From: Methylotenera sp965234545
Lineage (GTDB): Bacteria > Pseudomonadota > Gammaproteobacteria > Burkholderiales > Methylophilaceae
DNA length: 64,000 nucleotides
Reading direction: 5' to 3'
NCBI GenBank assembly: GCA_965234545.1
Contig: OZ248348.1
Coordinates: 744,001 to 808,000, forward strand
In this document: positions 8,689 through 15,315 of the stretch, in pieces
How the letters are laid out: the number at the start of each line of letters is the position of its first letter
Position numbering within the stretch: the stretch's first letter is position 1
The notes under the pieces: model-generated
What the model was told of the DNA's origin: nothing
The model's input: only the letters and a program-made list of their open reading frames with translations
Databases searched by the model: none
Position numbers and translations under genes: made by a program

Positions 8689-9774
8689 ATGAATAAAACA
8701 ATTTTGGTAACCGGTGGGGCAGGCTTTATTGGCGCTAATTTCGTGCTTGAATGGTTGCGCTTGGGATTGGGCCGCGTGGTGAATTTGGACAAGTTGACTT
8801 ATGCCGGGAATTTGGAAAATTTAACGGCGGTGCAACATGATCCACAGCATGTTTTCGTGCATGGCGACATAGGTGATCAGGCGCTGCTGAGTAAATTATT
8901 GCATGAGTATCAGCCTACTGCCATCGTAAATTTTGCCGCCGAAAGCCATGTAGACAGGTCCATACACGGCCCTGAAGATTTCATTCAAACCAATGTGGTG
9001 GGCACCTTTCATTTATTGGAAGCCGTGCGGGCTTATTGGACACAATTGAGCCCAGCAGACCGTCAGGCTTGGCGTTTTTTGCATGTCTCCACCGATGAGG
9101 TGTACGGCTCTTTAACGCCCGATGCCGCGGCTTTTACTGAGCAGCATGCCTATGCTCCGAATAGCCCTTATTCTGCCTCCAAGGCGGCATCCGATCACCT
9201 AGTCCGCGCTTACCATCACACCTATGGCATGCCTACGCTCACGACCAATTGTTCCAATAATTATGGGCCACACCATTTCCCGGAAAAATTAATTCCTTTG
9301 GTGATACACAATGCCTTAACTGGAAAAGCCTTGCCAATTTACGGTAGCGGTCTACAGATACGCGATTGGCTTTATGTAACCGATCACTGTGCGGCAATAC
9401 GCAGGGTCTTAGAGGCCGGTAAAGTGGGCGAAGTATACAACGTCGGTGGTTGGAACGAGATGGCCAATATAGACGTGGTCAAAACCTTATGCCGTATATT
9501 GGATGCCAAAAAACCGCGATCAGATGGCAAATCGTATGCCGAGCAAATTAGCTTTGTGGAGGACAGGTTGGGTCACGATCAACGCTACGCCATTGATGCC
9601 AGCAAGCTGCACCAAGAATTAGGCTGGAAGCCGGCAGAAAGTTTTGATACGGGGATAGAAAAAACGGTAGACTGGTATTTGGCAAACCAGGCCTGGGTGA
9701 ACAATGTCACCAGTGGCGATTACCGTCATTGGGTAGCCAAGCATTACGCCGAGCGCGGTGAAGAGCTAGCCTAA
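8689..9774 (+). CDS. rfbB: dTDP-glucose 4,6-dehydratase
   Basis: Converts dTDP-glucose to dTDP-4-keto-6-deoxyglucose, a rhamnose/O-antigen precursor step. It is an extended SDR with NAD site VTGGAGFIG (residues 7-15), FAAESHVDRSI, the catalytic triad region VSTDEVYGSL and YSASKAASDHLV, then TNCSNNYGPHHFPEKLIP and IYGSGLQIRDWLYV. I chose the ATG at 8689 (361 residues); the open frame extends upstream into dnaQ. No rfbA, rfbC or rfbD and no glycosyltransferases are nearby, so it stands alone behind dnaQ. Its end overlaps queD by 9 bases in convergent orientation. Confidence 0.95.
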   Translation: MNKTILVTGGAGFIGANFVLEWLRLGLGRVVNLDKLTYAGNLENLTAVQHDPQHVFVHGDIGDQALLSKLLHEYQPTAIVNFAAESHVDRSIHGPEDFIQTNVVGTFHLLEAVRAYWTQLSPADRQAWRFLHVSTDEVYGSLTPDAAAFTEQHAYAPNSPYSASKAASDHLVRAYHHTYGMPTLTTNCSNNYGPHHFPEKLIPLVIHNALTGKALPIYGSGLQIRDWLYVTDHCAAIRRVLEAGKVGEVYNVGGWNEMANIDVVKTLCRILDAKKPRSDGKSYAEQISFVEDRLGHDQRYAIDASKLHQELGWKPAESFDTGIEKTVDWYLANQAWVNNVTSGDYRHWVAKHYAERGEELA

Positions 9775-10206
9775 GGCATCGGCCCAATTGTTGGGGGTTT
9801 CGTACAAGCGCACTTTTTCTAATTTTAAGTGCGTGCCATAGCTGTCTAAGTAGCGATTCTTCAAAATTTTAAATGCTTCATTGGCCATGTTTTCAGCCGT
9901 TGGTACGGTAGGGAAAACCACGGTTTTATGGTTAGTCAGGCCGTTTAAAAAATTAAGCACTTCAGTATCGTCTTGATAGACTAGAAAAGCATGATCCCAA
10001 ACATCCACCACGGCAGATTTGGCGATCGCTTTTACCTCTGAAAAATCCATCACCATGCCATTCTCGGATGCATCTGCCTGACTAATGATGTCGCCAGACA
10101 AGGTTATTTCAATGGCGTAGCGGTGGCCATGTAAATTCTTACATTGGCTTTTATGGCTGGGAATGCGGTGGCCGGCATCGAATTCTAGGCGGGTGGTAAT
10201 TTGCAT
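9766..10206 (-). CDS. queD: 6-carboxy-5,6,7,8-tetrahydropterin synthase QueD
   Basis: Makes 6-carboxytetrahydropterin from dihydroneopterin triphosphate in the queuosine/preQ1 pathway. Zinc histidines are seen in EFDAGHRIP and NLHGHRYAIEI, the catalytic Cys in SQCKNLHGH, and the Asp/His pair in VWDHAFLV. ENGMVMDFSEVK and PTAENMANEAFKIL are typical of the PTPS family; the C-terminal glutamate is in VRLYETPNNW. 146 residues is slightly longer than the classic 120-residue form. It lies downstream of rsgA on the same strand. queG is at 53.2-54.3 kb in this window, so the pathway is dispersed. Confidence 0.92.
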   Translation of the reverse strand: MQITTRLEFDAGHRIPSHKSQCKNLHGHRYAIEITLSGDIISQADASENGMVMDFSEVKAIAKSAVVDVWDHAFLVYQDDTEVLNFLNGLTNHKTVVFPTVPTAENMANEAFKILKNRYLDSYGTHLKLEKVRLYETPNNWADALG

Positions 10207-10282
10207 GATTTGCTGCTTGGAAAAAGAATAGAGCGATTATACGCCATCTGCAGCTATTTTTTTAGCCTGCGACCCTGCTGGC

Positions 10283-11185
10283 TTAATGCTCGATTTCAGC
10301 GCGCAATAACTGGTAAATGGCTAATCTTTCTTGGCTGATCTTGCAATCTAGCATAGCTTGCTTAATCGCGCAGTCTGGTTCTTGCGTGTGTTTGCAGTTG
10401 CTAAATCGGCATAAGCCTAAATGCGGCCTAAATTCAATAAACGCGTGTTCTAATTCGTCTGTGCTGAGGTGGTGTAAGCCAAACTCTTGTAAGCCGGGTG
10501 AATCTATCAGCTGGCTGTGTGCGTCCAAATGGTATAAATGGGCGGCGGTGGTGGTGTGTTTGCCGCTGTCTAGACTCATGCTGACTTCTCTGGTTCGCAC
10601 CGCTTCTTCGGGTAACAAGGCATTAATTATAGTGGATTTGCCCATGCCAGATTGGCCTACTAAAATGCTGGCTTCCATTTGTAAATAGGGCCTTAGGCTG
10701 GAAATGTCCTCTTTGGCTGACAGTGTCAGCACCCGATAACCTAACGCGCTGTACAAGCCAAGTTTTTGCTTGGCTTGCGAGCTGTCGTCCAAGTCGCATT
10801 TATTAAGCACTATGAGCGCTTTAATATGCGCCGCTTCGGCCGCAATCAAGCAGCGGTTTAACAAGGCTTCGTAAAAGCTAGGCTGCGTGGCTAACACAAT
10901 AATGATTTGCGTTACGTTGGCCGCCAGCATTTTGCTTTTGTAGGCATTGCTGCGGTACAGCAAGGTTTGGCGCGGCAGGGTGCTATCGATCACGCCTTCG
11001 TGCTTGTCGGTGAGTTGCAGATTGACTCTGTCGCCACAGGCTAGATCGGTTTTTTTGCCTCGCGTCACGCAACTGATGCGTTTTTTATCTGGCAATTCAA
11101 TTTGGTAGCGTTTGCCGTATGCTGCGACCACGGTACCTTGTAATGGCGCGATAAAGCTAGTCTGGATAGAGGTGGTGTTGGTCAA
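10283..11185 (-). CDS. rsgA: small ribosomal subunit biogenesis GTPase RsgA
   Basis: Circularly permuted GTPase that assists late 30S maturation. An OB-fold occupies about residues 10-75 (GTVVAAYGKRYQIELPDKKR, TRGKKTDLACGDRVNLQ). The GTPase motifs come in permuted order: G4 VLNKCDLDD, G5 LSAKED, G1 GQSGMGKST and G3 IDSPGLQEFGLHH. The C-terminal zinc site is CRFSNCKHTQEPDCA. The length is normal (300). Orn is encoded nearby on the other strand, as in E. coli, where orn and rsgA are divergent neighbours; here an M48 protease gene is inserted between them. Confidence 0.96.
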   Translation of the reverse strand: MTNTTSIQTSFIAPLQGTVVAAYGKRYQIELPDKKRISCVTRGKKTDLACGDRVNLQLTDKHEGVIDSTLPRQTLLYRSNAYKSKMLAANVTQIIIVLATQPSFYEALLNRCLIAAEAAHIKALIVLNKCDLDDSSQAKQKLGLYSALGYRVLTLSAKEDISSLRPYLQMEASILVGQSGMGKSTIINALLPEEAVRTREVSMSLDSGKHTTTAAHLYHLDAHSQLIDSPGLQEFGLHHLSTDELEHAFIEFRPHLGLCRFSNCKHTQEPDCAIKQAMLDCKISQERLAIYQLLRAEIEH

Positions 11186-11249
11186 AAGGCTAGCGTCAGA
11201 TTAAAGGCTGTACAAATTAAATTTAAGTGCTGGCATTATGCGCTAAAAA

Positions 11250-12494
11250 TTAGCTGCTGTACGCTGCCAGCTTGGCTATCCTTAGACTGGCTGGCGGATG
11301 CGAGTCATAAAACGCAGAATGCAAGGGATCTGGTGTCAAGGTGGCGGCATTGTCACGGTAAAGTTTAACTAAGGCACTCACCAAATCTTTAGCGCTGGCT
11401 TGTTTAGCCGCATACGCGTCGGCCTCAAATTCATTTTTACGTGAATAGCTGGCCATGGCCGGGCGCAATAAAAATAAAAATACCGGTGAAACCAACAAGA
11501 ACAGCATTAGCGCCATGTAATTGCTAGCGTTCTGCACGCCTAGGCCAGTATAAAACCAGGGTTGCTGCATGAGCCAGCCCAATAATGCTAGGCCCAAAAA
11601 GCTGACGGAGAACAGCATAACTATACGTTTGATAACGTGATGGTGTTTAAAGTGGCCTAATTCGTGGGCCAAAACCGACTCAATTTCATCGGTGTTTAAG
11701 CGTGCCAACAAGGTGTCAAAGAACACCACCCGTTTTGATGCACCAAAGCCGGTGAAATAGGCGTTGCCATGACTGCTGCGAGTTGAGCCGTCCATGACAA
11801 ACAGGCCTTGCGATTTAAAGCCACATTTAGTCAATAGCGATTCAATACGTGTTTTTAATTGCTCGTCATGCAAAGGGCTAAATTTATTAAATAATGGCGC
11901 AATGAAGCTGGGGTAAACCGCTAGCATGATGAGGTTAAAGGCACTCCAGGCAAACCATAAATACAGCCACCAATAGGCGCCGGCTCCTTGCATTAACCAA
12001 AGTGCTAGCAATAAGATAGGGCCGCCTAAAGCCAGCCCTAATAGGCCGTGTTTGATTAGGTCACCAATGAACATGGTAACCGTCATTTTGTTAAAGCCAA
12101 ATTTTTCGTCTATGACAAATGTTTTGTAATAATCAAAAGGCAAATCCATTAAGCTGGTCAATACCATGGCGCTACAAATCACCGCTACACCTCGTAATAT
12201 GGCTTGATCCGCAAACAACTGCTGCCAGAAGTTATCTATGCTTTGTAAGCCCCCACCTAAGGTTAAAGCTAATAACAGCAAAGTCTGCACCAAGCCCTCG
12301 CTTAACCCTAATTTGGATTTGGCCGCAGTGTAGTCAGCCGCTTTTTGGTGCGCGTCCAGTGTGATGGTGGCGCTAAAAGCTGCTGGCACATGATCTCGAT
12401 GTTGTTGCACGTGGCGGATGTGCCTGCCGGCAAGCCAAAGCCGTATCATCGTTGATGCAATCACTATGCTAATAAATGTAAGGGTAATGGTCAT
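11250..12494 (-). CDS. M48 family zinc metalloprotease (Ste24/CAAX-protease-like)
   Basis: 414-residue membrane protease. The zinc site is HELGHFKHHH near residue 280, preceded by GFGASKRVVFFDTLL and SSHGNAYFTG. The third ligand is in NEFEADAYAAKQ. The N-terminal half holds several membrane helices plus the segment DLPFDYYKTFVIDEKFGFNKMT, which matches the N-terminal domain of Ste24-type peptidases (Peptidase_M48_N). In bacteria the substrate is generally unknown; a role in membrane-protein quality control is only an analogy. It lies 64 bases upstream of rsgA, probably in one operon, and is divergent from orn across about 100 bases. Confidence 0.9.
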   Translation of the reverse strand: MTITLTFISIVIASTMIRLWLAGRHIRHVQQHRDHVPAAFSATITLDAHQKAADYTAAKSKLGLSEGLVQTLLLLALTLGGGLQSIDNFWQQLFADQAILRGVAVICSAMVLTSLMDLPFDYYKTFVIDEKFGFNKMTVTMFIGDLIKHGLLGLALGGPILLLALWLMQGAGAYWWLYLWFAWSAFNLIMLAVYPSFIAPLFNKFSPLHDEQLKTRIESLLTKCGFKSQGLFVMDGSTRSSHGNAYFTGFGASKRVVFFDTLLARLNTDEIESVLAHELGHFKHHHVIKRIVMLFSVSFLGLALLGWLMQQPWFYTGLGVQNASNYMALMLFLLVSPVFLFLLRPAMASYSRKNEFEADAYAAKQASAKDLVSALVKLYRDNAATLTPDPLHSAFYDSHPPASLRIAKLAAYSS

Positions 12495-12595
12495 GGTTTA
12501 AGTTAAGTTCGGTTAATATGTTGCCATTGTGAAGCATAAGCAGGCGTATGGTTCACTGTTATTGGTATAAAACACATATTTTAATGGAAATCATG

Positions 12596-13156
12596 ATGGC
12601 GGAAATAACAACTAGCACCAATCAGAATAATTTAATTTGGCTGGACATGGAAATGAGCGGTCTGCTGCCCGATTCAGACCGCATATTGGAATTGGCGGCC
12701 GTGATCACCGATGCCGAATTAAACGTCCTAGCCGAATCGCCGGTCTTGGTTATACACCAAAGTGACGCCGTTCTAGAGGGCATGGATGCCTGGAATAAAG
12801 GCACACACGGCCGCTCAGGCTTGATCCAAAAAGTAAAAGACTCGACCTTGGATGAGGAACAAGCCAGTTTGCAAATGCTGGCATTTTTGAAAAATTGGGT
12901 GCCAGCCGGGAAATCGCCCATGTGTGGCAATTCAATATGCCAGGACCGCCGCTTCATGGCGCGCTTTATGCCTGATTTGGAAAAGTATTTTCACTACCGC
13001 AATCTGGATGTCAGTGTGTTTAAAGAGTTAGCGCGCCGATGGAAGCCGGAAATATACTCGGGCTTTAAAAAAGCCAGCAAACATGAAGCCTTGGCCGACA
13101 TCTACGAATCCATAGACGAATTAAAATACTACCGCGAACATTTCATCGTTAAATAA
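12596..13156 (+). CDS. orn: oligoribonuclease
   Basis: Degrades dinucleotide-sized RNAs (including pGpG from c-di-GMP turnover) to mononucleotides. DEDDh exonuclease: LIWLDMEMSGLLPDSDRILE, GNSICQDRRFMARFMPDLE, and the third motif in KHEALADIYESIDELKYYREHF. 186 residues from the ATG at 12596, which has GGAAA five bases upstream. In-frame ATGs at 12593, 12584 and 12548 are alternatives. A strong hairpin follows the stop, but its U-rich tail is on the opposite strand. Confidence 0.96.
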   Translation: MAEITTSTNQNNLIWLDMEMSGLLPDSDRILELAAVITDAELNVLAESPVLVIHQSDAVLEGMDAWNKGTHGRSGLIQKVKDSTLDEEQASLQMLAFLKNWVPAGKSPMCGNSICQDRRFMARFMPDLEKYFHYRNLDVSVFKELARRWKPEIYSGFKKASKHEALADIYESIDELKYYREHFIVK

Positions 13157-13159
13157 ACG

Positions 13160-13190
13160 AGAAAAAAAGAGGGCGCCCATTAAGGCGCCC
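13160..13190 (-). terminator. intrinsic terminator, minus strand (glgA / small RNA)
   Basis: A perfect 7-bp GC stem, GGGCGCC (13171-13177) with GGCGCCC (13184-13190), has a 6-base loop. On the minus strand it is followed by TCTTTTTTTC, so it terminates minus-strand transcription from glgA or from the small RNA described at the same place. On the plus strand no T-run follows, so it is a poor terminator for orn. Confidence 0.88.
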
Positions 13191-13226
13191 CGAAGGAGGA
13201 GAATAACAGCTTTGGAGAAGCTTGTT
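13160..13226 (-). ncRNA. candidate small RNA with anti-Shine-Dalgarno core
   Basis: Downstream of glgA, the minus strand reads as hairpin - single strand - terminator. Hairpin 1 pairs AATAACAAGCTT (13229-13218) with AAGCTGTTATT (13212-13202) across a 5-base loop. Next comes unpaired CTCCTCCTTCG, which contains CCTCCTT, identical to the anti-SD at the 3' end of 16S rRNA. Hairpin 2 is the GGGCGCC terminator with its U-run. A near-consensus sigma-54 promoter lies directly upstream and predicts a start near 13224, giving a transcript of about 65 nt. From memory this resembles the Rfam family called Betaproteobacteria toxic small RNA; I could not check that. It could also arise by processing of the glgA 3' UTR. 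Confidence 0.65.
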
Positions 13227-13233
13227 ATTACTA

Positions 13234-13251
13234 AAGCATTTAGCGTGCCAA
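13234..13251 (-). promoter_or_regulatory. candidate sigma-54 (RpoN) promoter of the small RNA
   Basis: The minus strand reads TTGGCACG, four bases, then ATGCTT. The -24 element matches the consensus TGGCACG perfectly. The -12 element is ATGCT in place of TTGCT, keeping the essential GC. The GG-to-GC distance is exactly 12 bases. The predicted transcription start is near 13224, at the edge of the first hairpin. No NtrC-type dyad was seen upstream in the glgA 3' end. Confidence 0.6.
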
Positions 13252-13283
13252 GTTTACTGTTCCGTTAGAAATGAGCCATTTTG

Positions 13284-14747
13284 CTAGGCGTTAGGCATGA
13301 GCAAGGCTTTATATGCAGTCAAATACGCCAAAGCACTTTTGTCCCAAGTTAGGTCTAGGTTCATGCCATTAAGTTGAATTTGTTTCCACGCGGTTGCGTC
13401 GTTTTTGTATACATTTAGGGCTTGTTTGATGGCGTTGAGTAAGCTGGTAGAGCTGGCCTCACTCATGACAAAGCCATTGGCGGTTTTGTTTTTAAAGCTA
13501 ATTAGATTGGTGTCCACCACCGTGTCAGCCAAGCCCCCCGTAGCGTTGACCACCGGCGGGGTGCCATAAGCTAGGCCATACATTTGGTTTAGACCACAAG
13601 GTTCAAAACGTGAAGGCATGATGAATAGATCGCATCCTGCCATGATTTGATGCGACAGGGCTTCGTTATACGATATGGTCACGCTGACTTGTTTGGGATT
13701 GTTTTTAGCCAGCTTGCTAAAGGCTGTTTCTAGGGCCGGATCGCCGCTACCCAGTACGACTAATTGGCAGCCTGCATCGATTAATTGCTGACTGATGGGC
13801 AGCAGCATGTCCAAGCCTTTTTGGTGGGTGAGTCGACTGACTACGCCTAATAATGGTGCGCTTGCATCAATTTGTAGCCCTAATTTTTTTTGCAAGGCTA
13901 ATTTAACCTGCTTTTTACCGGCTAAGGCCTTGGCGCTGTAATTTTTAATTAAATGCGGATCGGTTTTAGGGTTCCATTGCTCTGTTTCTATGCCGTTTAG
14001 AATTCCCTTAATTTCACTGCCACGTAAGCTTAGTAAGCCTTCTAGGCCAAAACCAAATTCCGCTGTTTGTATTTCTTTGGCGTAGCTTGGGCTTACCGTG
14101 GTGACGCCATCGGCGTAGAAAATACCGGCTTTTAGAAAAGACAACTGGCCATGGTATTCAAAGCCATCAATGGCAAAATGGCTGGGCGGCAGGGCGAGGG
14201 TGGTCAGCCAGGCGGGAGCAAAGCAGCCTTGGAAAGCCATGTTGTGTAGACTGATGATGGATTTTGCTGTGCTGTGTTCGAGCAACTTCATGTAGGCCGG
14301 GGTGAGTCCGGTTTGCCAGTCGTTGCAATGCACGATGTCTGGTTGCCAGTCGGGTAAAGGCGATTGACTGCTGCTTAAAATGGCCGCTACTTTGGACAGT
14401 ATGCCAAAGCGCAAGGCGTTATCAAGCCACTCCAGACCGTTTGCATCGGCATACGGACCGCCATCTCGCTCATACAGATTAGCGGCTTTGATGACCATCA
14501 CTTTGAGCTTGCTGTCGGCCAATTCGCCCATCATCAAATCAGCGTGCATGATCATGGGTAGCTTATCTAACTTAGCGATCACTGTTAGATTGCTAAGCTG
14601 ATTTAATACTGCGGGGTAACCGGGGATAAGGAGGCGGATGTCCACGCCTAGTTTTTGCAATGCCTGCGGCAGGGAGCCGCTTACGTCAGCTAAACCGCCG
14701 GTTTTGATCAGGGGAAACGCTTCAGAAGTGCTAAACAATACCCGCAA
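13284..14747 (-). CDS. glgA: glycogen synthase (ADP-glucose, GT5)
   Basis: Adds glucose from ADP-glucose to glycogen. From a TTG start at 14747 the protein begins M-R-V-L-F-S-T-S-E and places the ADP-glucose motif KTGGL at residues 15-19, as in E. coli GlgA. An AGAAAGG ribosome site lies 5 bases before the TTG. The open frame extends to 14873, but that would overlap crcB. Other motifs: VHCNDWQTGLTPAYM, SLHNMAFQG, GVVSRLTHQKGLDML and FEPCGLNQMYGLAYGTPPVV. About 487 residues, normal length. It is separated by 8.5 kb from the glgB/glgC block. A strong terminator follows about 95 bases after the stop. Confidence 0.95.
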   Translation of the reverse strand: MRVLFSTSEAFPLIKTGGLADVSGSLPQALQKLGVDIRLLIPGYPAVLNQLSNLTVIAKLDKLPMIMHADLMMGELADSKLKVMVIKAANLYERDGGPYADANGLEWLDNALRFGILSKVAAILSSSQSPLPDWQPDIVHCNDWQTGLTPAYMKLLEHSTAKSIISLHNMAFQGCFAPAWLTTLALPPSHFAIDGFEYHGQLSFLKAGIFYADGVTTVSPSYAKEIQTAEFGFGLEGLLSLRGSEIKGILNGIETEQWNPKTDPHLIKNYSAKALAGKKQVKLALQKKLGLQIDASAPLLGVVSRLTHQKGLDMLLPISQQLIDAGCQLVVLGSGDPALETAFSKLAKNNPKQVSVTISYNEALSHQIMAGCDLFIMPSRFEPCGLNQMYGLAYGTPPVVNATGGLADTVVDTNLISFKNKTANGFVMSEASSTSLLNAIKQALNVYKNDATAWKQIQLNGMNLDLTWDKSALAYLTAYKALLMPNA

Positions 14748-14780
14748 AATAACCTTTCTTGATTGTGGTAGGGATGCATT

Positions 14781-14786
14781 ATTATA
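14781..14786 (-). promoter_or_regulatory. candidate -10 element of glgA
   Basis: A consensus TATAAT on the minus strand, about 34 bases upstream of the TTG start of glgA, predicts transcription starting near 14774. The -35 is weak (TTAGCC at 17 bases). The 83-base gap to the divergent crcB holds both promoters. Confidence 0.4.
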
Positions 14787-14830
14787 TTGTATAAAGTTCG
14801 GCTGGCTAATATTGATTTTAGGGAGTGGGC

Positions 14831-15214
14831 ATGAGTTTGCATGGTTTTGTAATGGTCGGCTTAGGTGCCGCAATCGGTGCTTGGTTTAGGTGGTTGTTAG
14901 CCCTAATGTTCAATAGCAGTTTACTGGCTTTGCCGATAGGCACCTTGCTGGCTAATTTAATAGGCAGCTATTTCATGGGTTTACTCATGGCATTGTTTAC
15001 CTTTAACCCATCCATCAGTGCCGAGACCCGTCTTTTTCTTATTACCGGCATATTGGGTGGCTTAACGACTTTTTCTAGTTTTTCTGGTGAAGCCATGACC
15101 TTACTGACTAAAGGTCAGTATGCATGGGCAGGTACCCATATAGCCTTGCATGTGCTTGGCTCTTTAGCGATGACGGGTCTGGGTTTATTAACGGTACACA
15201 TGCTTAGAAGCTAA
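14831..15214 (+). CDS. crcB: fluoride channel CrcB/Fluc
   Basis: Small membrane protein exporting fluoride as a dual-topology dimer. 127 residues with four helices; signatures are GAAIGAWFRWLLAL, the pore-lining GTLLANLIGSYFMGLLMAL and GILGGLTTFSSFSGEAMTLL. The ATG at 14831 has GGGAG at 14821-14825; an upstream GTG at 14825 is less likely. I searched the 83-base upstream gap for a fluoride riboswitch and saw none. A bidirectional terminator follows at 15251. Confidence 0.93.
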   Translation: MSLHGFVMVGLGAAIGAWFRWLLALMFNSSLLALPIGTLLANLIGSYFMGLLMALFTFNPSISAETRLFLITGILGGLTTFSSFSGEAMTLLTKGQYAWAGTHIALHVLGSLAMTGLGLLTVHMLRS

Positions 15215-15250
15215 AACTTTCTGATGCGCAATTGATTTAGCGCAGACAAG

Positions 15251-15281
15251 AAAAAGGCCATGATGAATCATGGCCTTTTTT
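15251..15281. terminator. bidirectional intrinsic terminator between crcB and rne
   Basis: AAAAA, then GGCCATGA (15256-15263), loop TGAA, TCATGGCC (15268-15275) and TTTTTT. The A-run and T-run flank a perfect 8-bp stem, so it can stop transcription of both convergent genes. It lies 36 bases after crcB and 35 bases after the rne stop. Confidence 0.92.
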
Positions 15282-15315
15282 CATTTTGCTTCAGCAGATT
15301 GCTAAAGCAGAACGC

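Noticed and set aside
13193..13262. Strong plus-strand AAGGAGGAGAATA resembling a ribosome site before a short TTG frame
   Set aside because: The first usable start is about 13 bases away and encodes only 18 residues. The motif is better explained as the complement of the anti-SD core of the minus-strand RNA.
14748..14830. Fluoride riboswitch before crcB
   Set aside because: The gap is only 83 bases and none of the conserved fluoride-aptamer blocks is visible.
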